A stretch of DNA of 64,000 nt from Sindora glabra (lineage: Eukaryota; Streptophyta; Magnoliopsida; Fabales; Fabaceae). Of the stretch, positions 1 to 10,418 are shown one piece after another. The stretch is taken from NCBI GenBank assembly GCA_020226215.1, contig CM035232.1, positions 20,992,316-21,056,315 on the forward strand. The letters are read 5' to 3'. A program made the position numbers and the translations under genes. Within the stretch, counting starts at the first letter, position 1. Each line of letters starts with the position of its first letter. A model generated the notes under the pieces. That model saw only the letters and a list, made by a program, of their open reading frames with translations, did not search any database and was not told the origin of the DNA.

Positions 1-1451
1 ACTCACCAACCTGAGAAACGGATTGTGAGCTAGTCCCTGCACTAAAAGTCCCTGTAGAATGATAGGACTGACCAGCAAGCACACGCCCAACAGCCTTCTT
101 GTACCCTCGATGAGTGTTAAGCACCTCATCGATGATTGCAACCTCATCTATCTGTATAGGAGTCACAGGCAAGCTAGTGGATGATACACTAGATTGTATA
201 TGCTAAGTCATGAACTTAGTCATCCTCACATTAAATTATTAAAATAAAATTCAATAATAAGTCTTACAAGATATATTCATAAAATTCTATTTAAAATATA
301 AAATTCAATTAACTTACATATTGCCCCTGAGAGATGGAATGCACCCACTTCCCCGACTTATACATGTGTTGGTCCCTAAAATTCTTGGGAACCGATTGCA
401 GCTCACCAGTATTTCTGTTTCTTTGTTCAATTTTTGTAAGAGAAGAAAAGGATGAAATAAATAAAGCTATCTAACAAGTGGATACATTTAAAAAAGAAAC
501 AAAAAAGTTAAATTACCTTATCAAAGTAATGTGCAGCAATAGACTTTGACCCATGTCGATCATTCACGACCTTCTGTGCTCTATTATTCGCATTCCTACC
601 AGACAACTCCTACAAATTAAGAAAAAATGGTATTAAATTTTTATGTTTATAATTTAAATATGTTAAATAATTACATAATACCATAAAATGTCATACTTAC
701 CCTGTACTCGTCACTGTTAAAAAAGTTTATACACCTTTGCCATAGTCTGCGGTGAGACAGATGGGGCACATAACGTTTAACCCGATCCAAGTCATAATCC
801 TAGTATCAATCGCCTCTATACTTTAAGAAATGCTTATTCAACCTGTACTTTCAATCTCTATATAGATGTGCAGTAGTTCGCATCAAACCAGAAATCACTC
901 TATCTCGATCACCCTCAGAGATGCCCTGAACTCGAAGTGGGATTGCATTAAAAGAAATTGTCAAATTTGTGAGTAATATATTTAGAAATTTCAATCTCAG
1001 AAGGATTAATTCAGCAGATGGAAGAAATAGATACTTACACAAACCTCCTGCACAACTCTATCTCGGATCTGCTGAGGTACAGCCCGCCATGACTTATAAT
1101 AAGGCAGCACGTGGGTTCGGATCATGCTACTAATATCACGAAGGAGATGGCTAGCATTCTCACTAACTGCATGCCATGTACCAATCGTATCAAATTGTAC
1201 AGGCACTGGTCTGCCCCCACCCTGCCTATCTTTTCGTATAGCCTGAGGGACCTATTCGGACCATTCTTTCTTGCAGCTGCCACTTTCAATAAATAAATAA
1301 AAATATCAATACAATAGACATAATATTTAATCAATCTCAGGTATGCACAGTTAATAACAAATATCAAATCCCTCGCACTATGATGGAATATGGGTAGGTT
1401 GCTGCAGTGGGTCGCCTCCAGCATCATCTCCGTGGTGTCGTGCCTCGACAT
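1..1451 (-). pseudogene. TNP1/Ptta-type plant transposase (second CACTA gene), partial
   Basis: Minus-strand exonic blocks resemble the plant transposase (Ptta/En/Spm) family that accompanies TNP2 in CACTA elements. Recognisable pieces are a GTWHAVSENAS block followed by YYKSWRAVPQQIRDRV (about 1190-1050), a block reading NRAQKVVNDRHGSKSIAAHYFDK (about 525-600), and IEQRNRNTGEL followed by a KSGKWVHSIS segment (about 325-430). The last ends at a plausible splice donor near 325. Blocks are separated by AT-rich, intron-like DNA. The coding region runs off the left edge of the window. Product in intact relatives: a DNA-binding accessory protein of CACTA transposition. Here it is probably inactive, since the partner transposase is broken. 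Confidence 0.7.
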
Positions 1452-2012
1452 TTACCATATCTAAAATAATACACATTATACAAGTAATTAAAGGAGAATC
1501 TATAGTCAAATTGAACTGATCAATTGGTTTAAGTTTTTATAATCATATTGATTATTTAAATAATTATACTTACACAATTACGAGTTGTAGTTCGAATACA
1601 ATATTAATTATCCTTAGTCTGAATCAGTGTCGGTAAATCTAATGGACTCATGGTCATCAGTTTCTCCTTCATTATCAGGGCCCCTCATCCATATAATCAT
1701 TAATTGTTAACATCTTTAAAACTATCGTCATCATCGATGAAGGCATCTTATCCATAAGCACCACATCCAACATTCCTGTAAGGTGTAATGATTGAAGGAC
1801 TATTTCTTTCATTACTTAAATCCACTAGATCAAAATTTCCAAGGTCAACTGTGAGGTTGAAGTTAGATGAGTTACTATCCTATAGAAATAACAGGTCTTG
1901 TGCACTGTCTCCATCACTTAGTAAATCCCATATATCGCTAATGCACCAAATTATGGACGACCCTCCAATTTAGTCCATTAAGGAGATCCTTAGTGTAAAA
2001 CACTTATTTTGC

Positions 2013-5000
2013 TTAGGTAGCAAGTATATAAGGATCATCTTTGTACCATTGTCCATTGATGGAGATGCTTGTGATATTCTTGTTAATATAAAGTTTTTTC
2101 TTTGTAGGATCAGTGTCATACCACTTGCATTTAAATAAAGTCACATTGTACTTATTTAAGTAAGTCAACTTAAGGATTTCTTCCAGTACACCATAGAACA
2201 TGTTACCATTAGTCCCCAGAATAGAAATATCACTATTTTGCATTTTATGCTTCGTATCTCGAGTTTCGATTACAAACCGCAATCTATTCACAATACATGC
2301 AGAGTATATCATGGTAGTAAAATTAGGATCGGAGGCTAATGATAGTAGCTTTTCGGTAGCCTCAGGGGAACTGTTCCTATGTAAATGGTACATTTAGAAA
2401 AGTAGCATTGTTTCCAAGAATTAAATTGAAAAATCAATAAGAGAAATGAAGAATATTTGGGATATTAGTTTAATGAATTTGGGAAGAAAAAATCCTTACC
2501 TTCGAGTAAAACTACAAGGGGAATTTGATTTTCTGTAAGTTGTCAATATTTTCAGTACTTACTTCGTTCGAGTTCCAATCGTTGCTCACTATAGAACATA
2601 ACAATCTTAGTCTATTATAATCACAAAAAGGAGAAAAACATAAATGATCATAGATACTTACTGGAGATACTTTTCAATCTCAATACAATTATTCAAGATG
2701 TACCATACTGCAACATCTTTATCCTTCCTATCGAAGTGAGAAATAATCTTCTTCCCCATCGGTCGACACTGAGATCAGAACACTGACAATGCCTTCCTTG
2801 TTTGATGAGGTGTTACATCTTAATTTCTATCAGGTCAGTTGAATCTAGTTTCCACTCATTCCAAGTATATAGAGAAAAACGTTAATGCCTTATCAACAAT
2901 ATTCCCTTTTGCAATTGAACCTTCCTAGTCGAGCATGATTTCGGACATAATCCTTTAACTTTTTTATATTTATCTCATATGGGTACATCCACCGAAAATG
3001 AATAGGGTCCTTCCTTCTAATGCTTTGTCTGGAAAATGCATCACTAAGTGAACCATTATGTTAAAAAATGTTGGGGGATATATCCTCTCAAGCTAGCATA
3101 AAATAATGATAATGTCTTATTTGACTTGCAGAATATCCTTCCTATTGAGAGTTCTAGCACATATTTGATTGAAGAAGTTGCATAAATCAACAAGTGGATA
3201 TGATAATTCCTTTAGCAAGAAAGCCTGAATTCTTGTTCCTAACAATTTTTGCATGATAACATGATAGTGATGTGATTTTAGCCCCTTTAACTTTAGGTTA
3301 TGATTTGTGACATTCTTACAAAGACTCCCAGCAAATCCATTTAGAAATTTTACATTCTTTATATATTGACAAAATCATTTTCGTTCTTCCTGATTAAGCT
3401 TATATGCAGCATACGGCTTGAAAAGTTAACCCCTTTGCTCATATAGATGTAAGTTGGGCCTTATTTTTATGTTTGTTAGATCTCGTCTTGCATTATCTGT
3501 ATCTTTTGTCTTGTGCTCAATATCCGATAATGTACCCAGGATGCTATCATATACATTCTTCTCAACATGCATCACATCAATGTTATGTCTTAAGTTCATT
3601 GTCGACCAATACGAGAGATCAAAAAATATATTTCTCTTGCTCCAATTAAGTTCGTCGGCACCTCTCTTTCGCTTTAAACCACCAAATTGAGCATGTTTTT
3701 CAGGAAGTCTCTGTGCTATCTTTCCCAATTGTTCCATAATAACGTTACTGGTAATAGGATAAAGAGGGGCTCTCCTCTCCGATCTCCTATTGAATTATTT
3801 CTTATTTCTCCATGTGTGATTTCTTGGAAGCCAACGACAATGACTAACATAAGTTATTTTTCTTCTAACTCGAATTAACGGAGTATCCAAATTATATGTA
3901 GGACATGCTTTGTATCCTTGCCTGTTCCACTCGGATAGACTGCTTCGAGCAGGAAAATTATTTACAGTCCATAGTAGCACTGCTCGCACGTTGAACACCG
4001 TATTTATATTAGCATCTCGAGTTTCAATTCCTCTTTCCCAAAGATGCCTTAACTTTTCTATGATCAGTTGTAAGAAGATATCGATATCCTTACTTAGCGA
4101 TTGCGGCCTTAGGATTAATAGGGTCTATATGAAAAAAGACTGATTTATGCATACTCATGGTGGCAAGTTATAAGTAGTCATAATTACTAGCCACATGATA
4201 TAGGACAGGTTCCTATCACCAAAAGGAATTAAATTCGTATACATTTAAACCTAACCTAATGTTTCGTGGGTCAGCAAAGAAATTAGGATACCTCTTATCG
4301 AACTCCTACTAAGTTTTTCTATCAACGGGATGTCGTATTACTCTCTTCTCTTTTGACTTTCCAGTGTGATGCCATATTATATTCTTCGCAGTATGTCTCA
4401 GCCATACAAATGCTTTAACCGAAAGGCTAATGGAAAATATCGAACCACTTTTTGAGGCACTTTTTTTTCTTTCGTATTTTTATCTACCCATCGACTTTTT
4501 CCATAAATTAGACAATTATCCTCAAATGCATGTTCTTTTCAGAAAAGTGCACAATTATGTTTGCATACATTGATTGATTTATACCCCAATCCCAACTTGT
4601 TAAACCATTTCCTTGCATCATAGTACAACTCGAGCAATTTATTATCGTTTGGAAGTGCCTCTTTTAATAACCGCAGAAAAGCATCAAATGATTTATTTGT
4701 CTACTTATGCAGAACCTTCAAGTGCATGAGTTTCACTAGAAAGTTCAAGGCTGAAAATGTTGTGCATCTTGGATACAATTCTGTTTCTACTTGCTCGAAC
4801 AGGTTATCACAATTATTATAATTTATTCTAATGTCTCCATCAACTGTATTCTCACTCCTATACTTGTCATTGTGAACATCGGCTTCAGGTACCTTAGGGC
4901 CGACGAAATCGTGTATAATATCCGCTAACTTATCTCTATTATTGGGAGATGACCCTAAGTTCCTCTAGAAGTCGAAACATCCGCTTTACCACAGTGTATC

Positions 5001-5218
5001 CAATTTATGTATAATGGATAAAATCCATTATCTATAATATGTGCCTCCAACATTGGTAATGTCTGGAATATTAAATTCACACACTTTTTGCATGGGCATC
5101 TTACCAAACCCCTTTTATTGATAAAGTTTTTTGCTTTTTGAACAAATGCTACTGTACCATTCCAATACTCATCCGACAAGCAATTTGGTATATGTATCTA
5201 ACTTTTATCGATGGACAT
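2013..5218 (-). pseudogene. TNP2-type CACTA transposase, pseudogene
   Basis: Read on the minus strand from the ATG at 5218. The N-terminal transposase-associated domain (YWNGTVAFVQKAKNF, then CPCKKC) lies at about 5180-4980. The TNP2 core lies at about 4790-3430, with a KSFDAFLRLLKEALP-like block, a VRAVLLWTVNNFPA block (3998-3900), and NLRHNIDVMHVEKNVYDSIL followed by GTLSDIEHKTKDTDNAR (about 3605-3480). A DUF4218-like segment follows (about 3000-2650, WYILNNCIEIEKYL), then a DUF4216-like end (2393-2013, LFKCKWYDTD). Breaks include three tryptophan codons turned into stops: TAG at 5198-5200, TAG at 4701-4703 and TGA at 4539-4541. There are also frameshifts. All three stops fit G-to-A change, as expected from methylated cytosine decay on the opposite strand. 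In intact elements this enzyme cuts and rejoins the transposon ends; this copy cannot do so. Confidence 0.88.
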
Positions 5219-7490
5219 TGTATCACTGAATAGGAAAAAAACTGCTTTAGGTGGAATAAAGTGTGGTAATTAATATTTGAAATGTACCCTAAATACATCG
5301 TATCACTCCAACTTTGAAGGGTAAGGTCCTATTCCATTCGAGATATTTCTATAGTTATTATTTTCTTCAATTTATCCATACTCATTGTTTGCTTCGTGCA
5401 AAAATTTCGACAACATCTCCCTATCATTCTCCAAGTGCCTAAACTATATACTTGTATAGTTTATACCTGGAGAACAGTTAGGATGCTAAGATATTCCCAC
5501 AATATCAAACAAGAGTCAAATAAATTGTTAATAACAACTACAGGATAATATCTCAAACTGTCTAACTTTTTAGGACAATTCAAGGGTTAGTTGATGTTTA
5601 GAGAATAACCAATCCTTAAACAGGTCTAAGCTTATAATTTAAATGCAAATGCAATTCTATTTAAAATTATTATAAAAATATATTTACAATAATTAAAAAT
5701 AACGATACAATATTTTATTAGAATCGTTATTTATGTGTCAGTACTGTTATTTAAGTAACTTATTATATGGATTATTAATTTTTTTAAATATCCATAACAA
5801 CTGTTATGTTTCCTATAAATTTGTGAGAATTCAAATGTATAACCTACTCTACTATATTTATAAAGTGCACAATTCAGCTTCTCTATAGAGAGGTGTATTT
5901 TATGAATACTTATAAATTATCAGGCATAGGAACTTTTCAAATTTCTATTATGGTATGGTCGTTTTGATTATTTTATCAAGAAGTCTTTTCATAAGAATAT
6001 TATATATATTTTTATACAAGTGTAATATGTCACATGGTATTATAACTAAATAATAACATTTATCATTATAACATTAAAAGAAAGTAAGAGGATGCTATCA
6101 CAAAATAGGGAACCATTATTTGTCAATATTTCTTTTAATCTAATTCTAAACAAATTAAATAATTTTCATTATTTCAATTTTTTCAAATTATATTTTTTTC
6201 AATTAATTTCAGCAAACTCAAAGAAACTTCAGAATAAATAACACTGAATTAATATTCAAGAGATTATAGCATTAGTAGATTGGACTTAAAAAATATTTTA
6301 CCGTACATTTTTTGTTAGTTTCATAAGTTATTTATTAATATAATGTTATTGTAATTTTAGCTATTAGAATTATGTACATAACATATATTTTCTAAAATAA
6401 TTAAGAAATGTTTCGTAATCTTCAAAAATTTACATTTCCTTATTTTGAAAATTAATTTTTAATCTAATTAAAAAATCAAGATACATAGCAGTTGAAATTG
6501 TAAATAAAAAAAATAATTCAGTTAATGAAAAAATTGACATTAAAAATAATAAAATATAATTAAAAAATTATATAAAATATATTTATTTTGGTTATGTTTA
6601 GGGTCTAGCTTTAAAAAATAATTTTAACAAATAAATTTTGAAAATTAATCAATTATAAATTTTATTATTTTTAAAAGAAAAAATTAAATTTAATTTATCC
6701 ATGAAGGGAATGATTTTCATGCAAACTTCTTAGTTTTTTGAATTTTTTTTTCTATATAATGTAGATAGTATAATTTGAATTGTTAGGTTTAATTTTTATA
6801 TGATCTCAAGTTCAACTGAATTTTTCTTATTATGTGGTGTAAATAGTATAATTTGAATTGTTAAATTTCAATCTCAATTAAAAAAGAGATTATATTATTA
6901 TAATCTCTTATTTTCTAAGCTATATTTACATACTTATTCTAATTTTCTATCTTAAATTATTTCAACAAATCTAATAATTTTGAAGTTTCCTAAATTACAT
7001 CATAAATTTTAGATTTTGTGGATAAAATATCATAACTACTTTATCGTACATTAGTCTAACTGAATAATCTACACATATATTATATACTACAAAGCTATAA
7101 TTTAAGAGATACATAATAACAACAAAATTTATATTTACAAATTTTATGCTAAGTTAAATTTACATAAATAAATTTAAAATTTACAACATGCAAAACTAAA
7201 TAATACGGAGTTTCATATTAAATTAAACATATTATTAACTCTATTAATTCATTACAAACTATTAATCTTACATATAATATTTTACAATAAAAATATTATA
7301 AATTTTAGTTCACGTATCTCAATGGTAAAAATTTATTAATTAATTCTGAATACTCCTCATGAACAAAGATAAGTGATAATAATAATTAATAAATTAAAAT
7401 ATGAAATATACAAAATTAATACACATCAACATATATAAAAAATAAATATACTAAATTATAACAAAAATTAAAAGAGAAACTTACCTCAGG
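5219..7490. other. CACTA 5' leader/intron-like AT-rich stretch, no gene
   Basis: About 2.3 kb between the transposase start and the subterminal repeats. It is extremely AT-rich with no coding signal on either strand. In related elements this interval holds the promoter and non-coding 5' exon. A weak internal palindrome is visible at about 5447-5465 (TATACTTGTATAGTTTATA), but nothing specific can be assigned. Confidence 0.5.
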
Positions 7491-7539
7491 TTTACTGCTT
7501 CTCCTTTGCAAGCATGCAAATGAGAGGGGGAGGAGGCGC

Positions 7540-8150
7540 TGAGGGTCTAAATAGGCAGACCCTTCACCGATGACAAAAAACTCTCAATTGTCGGTGAAGT
7601 GTCGTCGCTAAAAGGTTAGCCTTCAGCGACGATAATGATTGTCGTCGCTGAAGGTCTTTTTTTTTTTTGGCAGACAAACTTTCAGTGACAATATTTGTTA
7701 TCGTTGAAAGGCTAACCCTTCAGTGACAACATCTGTCATCGCTGAAGGCCTGTCTCAAAAATTGGACAAAGCTTTCAGCGATGACAAATGTTATGTCATC
7801 CCTGTAGGTGATCCTTTGTCATCGTTGTAGGTGATCCTCGGAACTTGGGGCAAACCTTCAGCGATGACATTTATCGTCATTGAAGGCTATGCCTTTTAGC
7901 GACGACAGAGTTATTGCTGAAGGCTTGCCCAATTTCCGAGGCTGGCTCTGTTGTCGTTGAAGGCTAAATTTTTCTGTCGAATTTCTTTTAGGCTTTTAGC
8001 GATGACAAATGTCGTCGCTAAAGCCTAATTCTTTCTTGTCATGGTTTTTCGATTCCTTCTAAAAGTCATTTGGCTTTCACCGATGACAATGTCGTCGGAA
8101 ATACTGTTAGCGACGATCGAATTTTTATCGTTGCTAAAAGTGTCATCGTT
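7540..8150. repeat. CACTA subterminal repeat cluster
   Basis: Roughly 600 bp in which a motif of the form TTCAGCGACGACA / GTCGTCGCTGAAGG recurs more than ten times in both orientations, with variants carrying C-to-T changes (for example GTTGTCGTTGAAGG). Adjacent opposite copies form short hairpins. This block is GC-richer than its surroundings and ends about 20 bp before the terminus. CACTA subterminal regions of this kind bind the element's TNPA-type protein. Confidence 0.85.
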
Positions 8151-8160
8151 GTTGCTTCTT

Positions 8161-8172
8161 ATTCTTGTAGTG
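8161..8172 (-). repeat. CACTA terminal inverted repeat (right end)
   Basis: ATTCTTGTAGTG on the plus strand, that is CACTACAAGAAT read inward. It defines the element's 5' terminus. The partner terminus lies outside the window. Confidence 0.85.
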
Positions 8173-8320
8173 TTATTATTGAAAAAATATTTTTTGTAAA
8201 AAATATATGGTTTGTATGAAAAAAATGAAATTTGGATGCACATCAAAATTTAGAATTTTGTATAAAAACTATAAAATGAAACCATACTCTATTCTTTTAC
8301 TAGTATAAATCATCACAACA

Positions 8321-9410
8321 AGGGCTCTTTCACCCAGATAATAATATGGGAAAGATAATTTCTCAGAATAATGACACTTTTAAATTATTTTCTAACATAA
8401 TGTTTATTTTAAAAAAATTAAAATCATGAATGGCATTTTTTTTTCATAATGCAACCTTTAGAGGGTGGCTTTATTTGAGCTAACGCCACCAATATTCCTC
8501 TGCAACTTTGTAGAGGAAGGCCTAAGTGTTTCAGTAGCGTTATTTATCTTAATTATTTTTTATTTTTTAATTAAAAATATTTTAATAAATAATAAATAAT
8601 AATTATTTATATTTTTAATATATTAATATATTTTAAATTATTTTATACTTATTATAAAAATAAATTATGTATAAATTTATTAGAATTTTAACATAATTTT
8701 TATGCATTAATAATTATTTAATATTCACAAATTATAACTAAAATATATATTATATAAATATTATTTTTTATTTACGATACATAAAAGTATTTTAATTGCA
8801 TATATTTTTTTAATAAACAAGTTTAAATTGAGAGTGATTGTAAGGTGGATATTGAAATTTTAGTGAAGATCATTAAGTGTTCATAGATGGTATAGTTGTT
8901 GTTTCTTTCAAAATTTTTGTTCATGTCAAATAACATGAATTTGGTTTGGTGCCCCAAGAATGTAATGAAATTTAATTATAAAATATGAATATTAAGTATT
9001 TAATACATAAATATTATGTTAAAGTGATAATAAAATTTATAAACAGTCTATATTTGTAATAGGTATAAAATAATTTAAAAATATATTAGTATCTTATAGA
9101 TATAAATAATAAAACTTATTTATTACTTTAAAATATTTTAAAATAGATTTTAATATTTTAAAAATAAAAAATAATTAAAACAAATTATAATATTAATATA
9201 AAATAAATTTAAATTATAAAATATTTACGTAGCGTTGTTCTGCAAAGATTGGGTTTACTCTGCATAATATCATCTTTTAAGAGTTGTTATGCTATCTATA
9301 ATGTTAATATTTTTTAAAATAATATTATAAGAAAAATAATTTAAAAATAGCAGTAATTACGTTGGGGGATTGATTCTCTTCCCTAGCATTATGCTGGGGA
9401 AAGAGTCCCT
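8321..9410. mobile_element. Foldback (inverted-repeat) element of about 1.1 kb
   Basis: The left end AGGGCTCTTTCACCCAG (8321) pairs with the right end, whose reverse complement reads AGGGACTCTTTCCCCAG (ending 9410). Pairing continues inward as diverged arms of roughly 450 bp: a TAGCGTT block near 8535 faces a block near 9232, and both are followed inward by the same AT-rich tract with ACATAATTTTTATG/ACATAATATTTATG. No open reading frame is present. No clear target duplication was found, so the superfamily is unassigned (MULE-like or hAT-like MITE). It sits between the CACTA terminus and the AIL gene. Confidence 0.6.
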
Positions 9411-9460
9411 AATAATTGGTAAGTGCTAACAAAGAAAAAAAATTATTATAAATAGTGGTG

Positions 9461-9605
9461 GAAACAGAAATTTTAAATGAGGAGAGTTAAAAATAAAATA
9501 TTATAAAATTTTAAAAAAATATATAAATTTTAATATTATATTTTATATTAAATTTTTAAAATAAGAGGGGCGGCCCATCCTAGACCCTCGCGTCCGCCTC
9601 TAATC
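9461..9605. repeat. Short dispersed-repeat-like fragment
   Basis: An AT-rich block bounded by GTGGTGGAAACAGAAATTTT and a GC-rich GGGGCGGCCCATCCTAGACC stretch. The pattern resembles a common plant dispersed repeat in which a 'gcggagccagaatttt' start and a 'ggggcggccc' end flank AT-rich DNA. Assignment is from pattern only. Confidence 0.3.
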
Positions 9606-9980
9606 GTAAACAAGATCTGAAGTACCAGAGGATGATGGTGGCATTTTCCTCCAATGTTGCAATGCTACGACAAAAGCATAAAAATTTTTAGCTGGCGTTT
9701 TTCCTCTAAATTTTCAATTCAATTCAATTATTTAAAAAAAATAAAGTTATTTATACCCCCCTTATCTCATTCCTTCCTTATTATTTTTCGATATAGAAAA
9801 AGCTTTTTCAATTTATAAAAATAAATTAAATTAACCTAATTTTTTATATAAAAAAGAATAGAATAAAAATGAGAATTGCAAGCAATATGACTCATTATTT
9901 AATTATTTATTCGATTGCAAATATTAATCTGATTATTAATTAGTTGGAATTATACGAGAATGTGTATAATTGAAATTGAA

Positions 9981-10418
9981 ATATATAATAATATAAAATA
10001 TAAATATAATATAATAATACGTAGTAATTAAATTTCTTTTTCTCCAAGTGAGAAAACCTCGTTCTTCGTGCAAGTGCAAAACCCATGGCAGCTAGCAGCT
10101 GATCAGCTGGACTACTCTTTCTATCTTTTTCTTCCTCTTTCCTTAGACCAACCCACCTCTATATCTGTGTCACAATCTCACGCTTCTTTCCTTCATTCTG
10201 CTTCATCCATCTCTCTCTCTCTCTCTCCATCTCCGTCTGCTACACAGCCTACGCTGATTTAACGAACAAACTCTCTCAGTTTGATTCTCGGGATATTTGA
10301 ACGCAAGCTGCTTCCAAAAAATAAAAAATAAAAAGATACAACTACTTTCATCCAGAGCTCTCTCTTTCTCGCTTATCGACGACGATCCAGAACCTTCTTA
10401 CAAAACCAAAATCAAACC
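9981..10418 (+). promoter_or_regulatory. AIL gene core promoter and 5' leader
   Basis: A run of TATA-like sequence lies at 9981-10013. The leader that follows is distinctly C/T-rich, with a pure CT dinucleotide run at 10211-10226. Such pyrimidine-rich leaders are common in plant transcription factor genes. The exact transcription start cannot be read from sequence. The initiator context at the main start (ACCATGG, 10416-10422) is very good. Confidence 0.5.
10085..10102 (+). other. Short upstream ORF in the AIL leader (MAASS)
   Basis: An upstream ATG in excellent context (CCCATGGCA) opens a five-codon reading frame that stops at 10100-10102, 316 bp before the main start codon. If transcription begins in the TATA-rich region at 9981-10013, this would lie in the leader and could reduce translation of the main protein. 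Whether it is in the mature transcript is unknown. Confidence 0.4.

Larger units (their letters stand above)
1..8172 (-). mobile_element. CACTA (En/Spm) transposon, 5' half, decayed; continues past the left edge
   Basis: The right boundary is the sequence ATTCTTGTAGTG at 8161-8172, whose reverse complement CACTACAAGAAT is a canonical CACTA terminus. Just inside it (7540-8150) lie many copies of a short GTCGTCGCTGAAGG-type motif in both orientations, as expected of CACTA subterminal transposase-binding repeats. Further in, on the minus strand, come a TNP2-type transposase relic (5218 to about 2013) and then a TNP1/Ptta-type relic (about 1451 to 1). This is the usual En/Spm gene order read from the 5' terminus. 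The other terminus is outside the window. The 3-bp target duplication next to the end would be TTA (8173-8175), but its partner cannot be seen. Many stops show that the element is not autonomous. Confidence 0.9.

Noticed and set aside
10068..10262. 64-codon open frame in the AIL leader
   Set aside because: It has no ATG at its start, and its Ser/Leu-rich content simply reflects the CT-rich leader.
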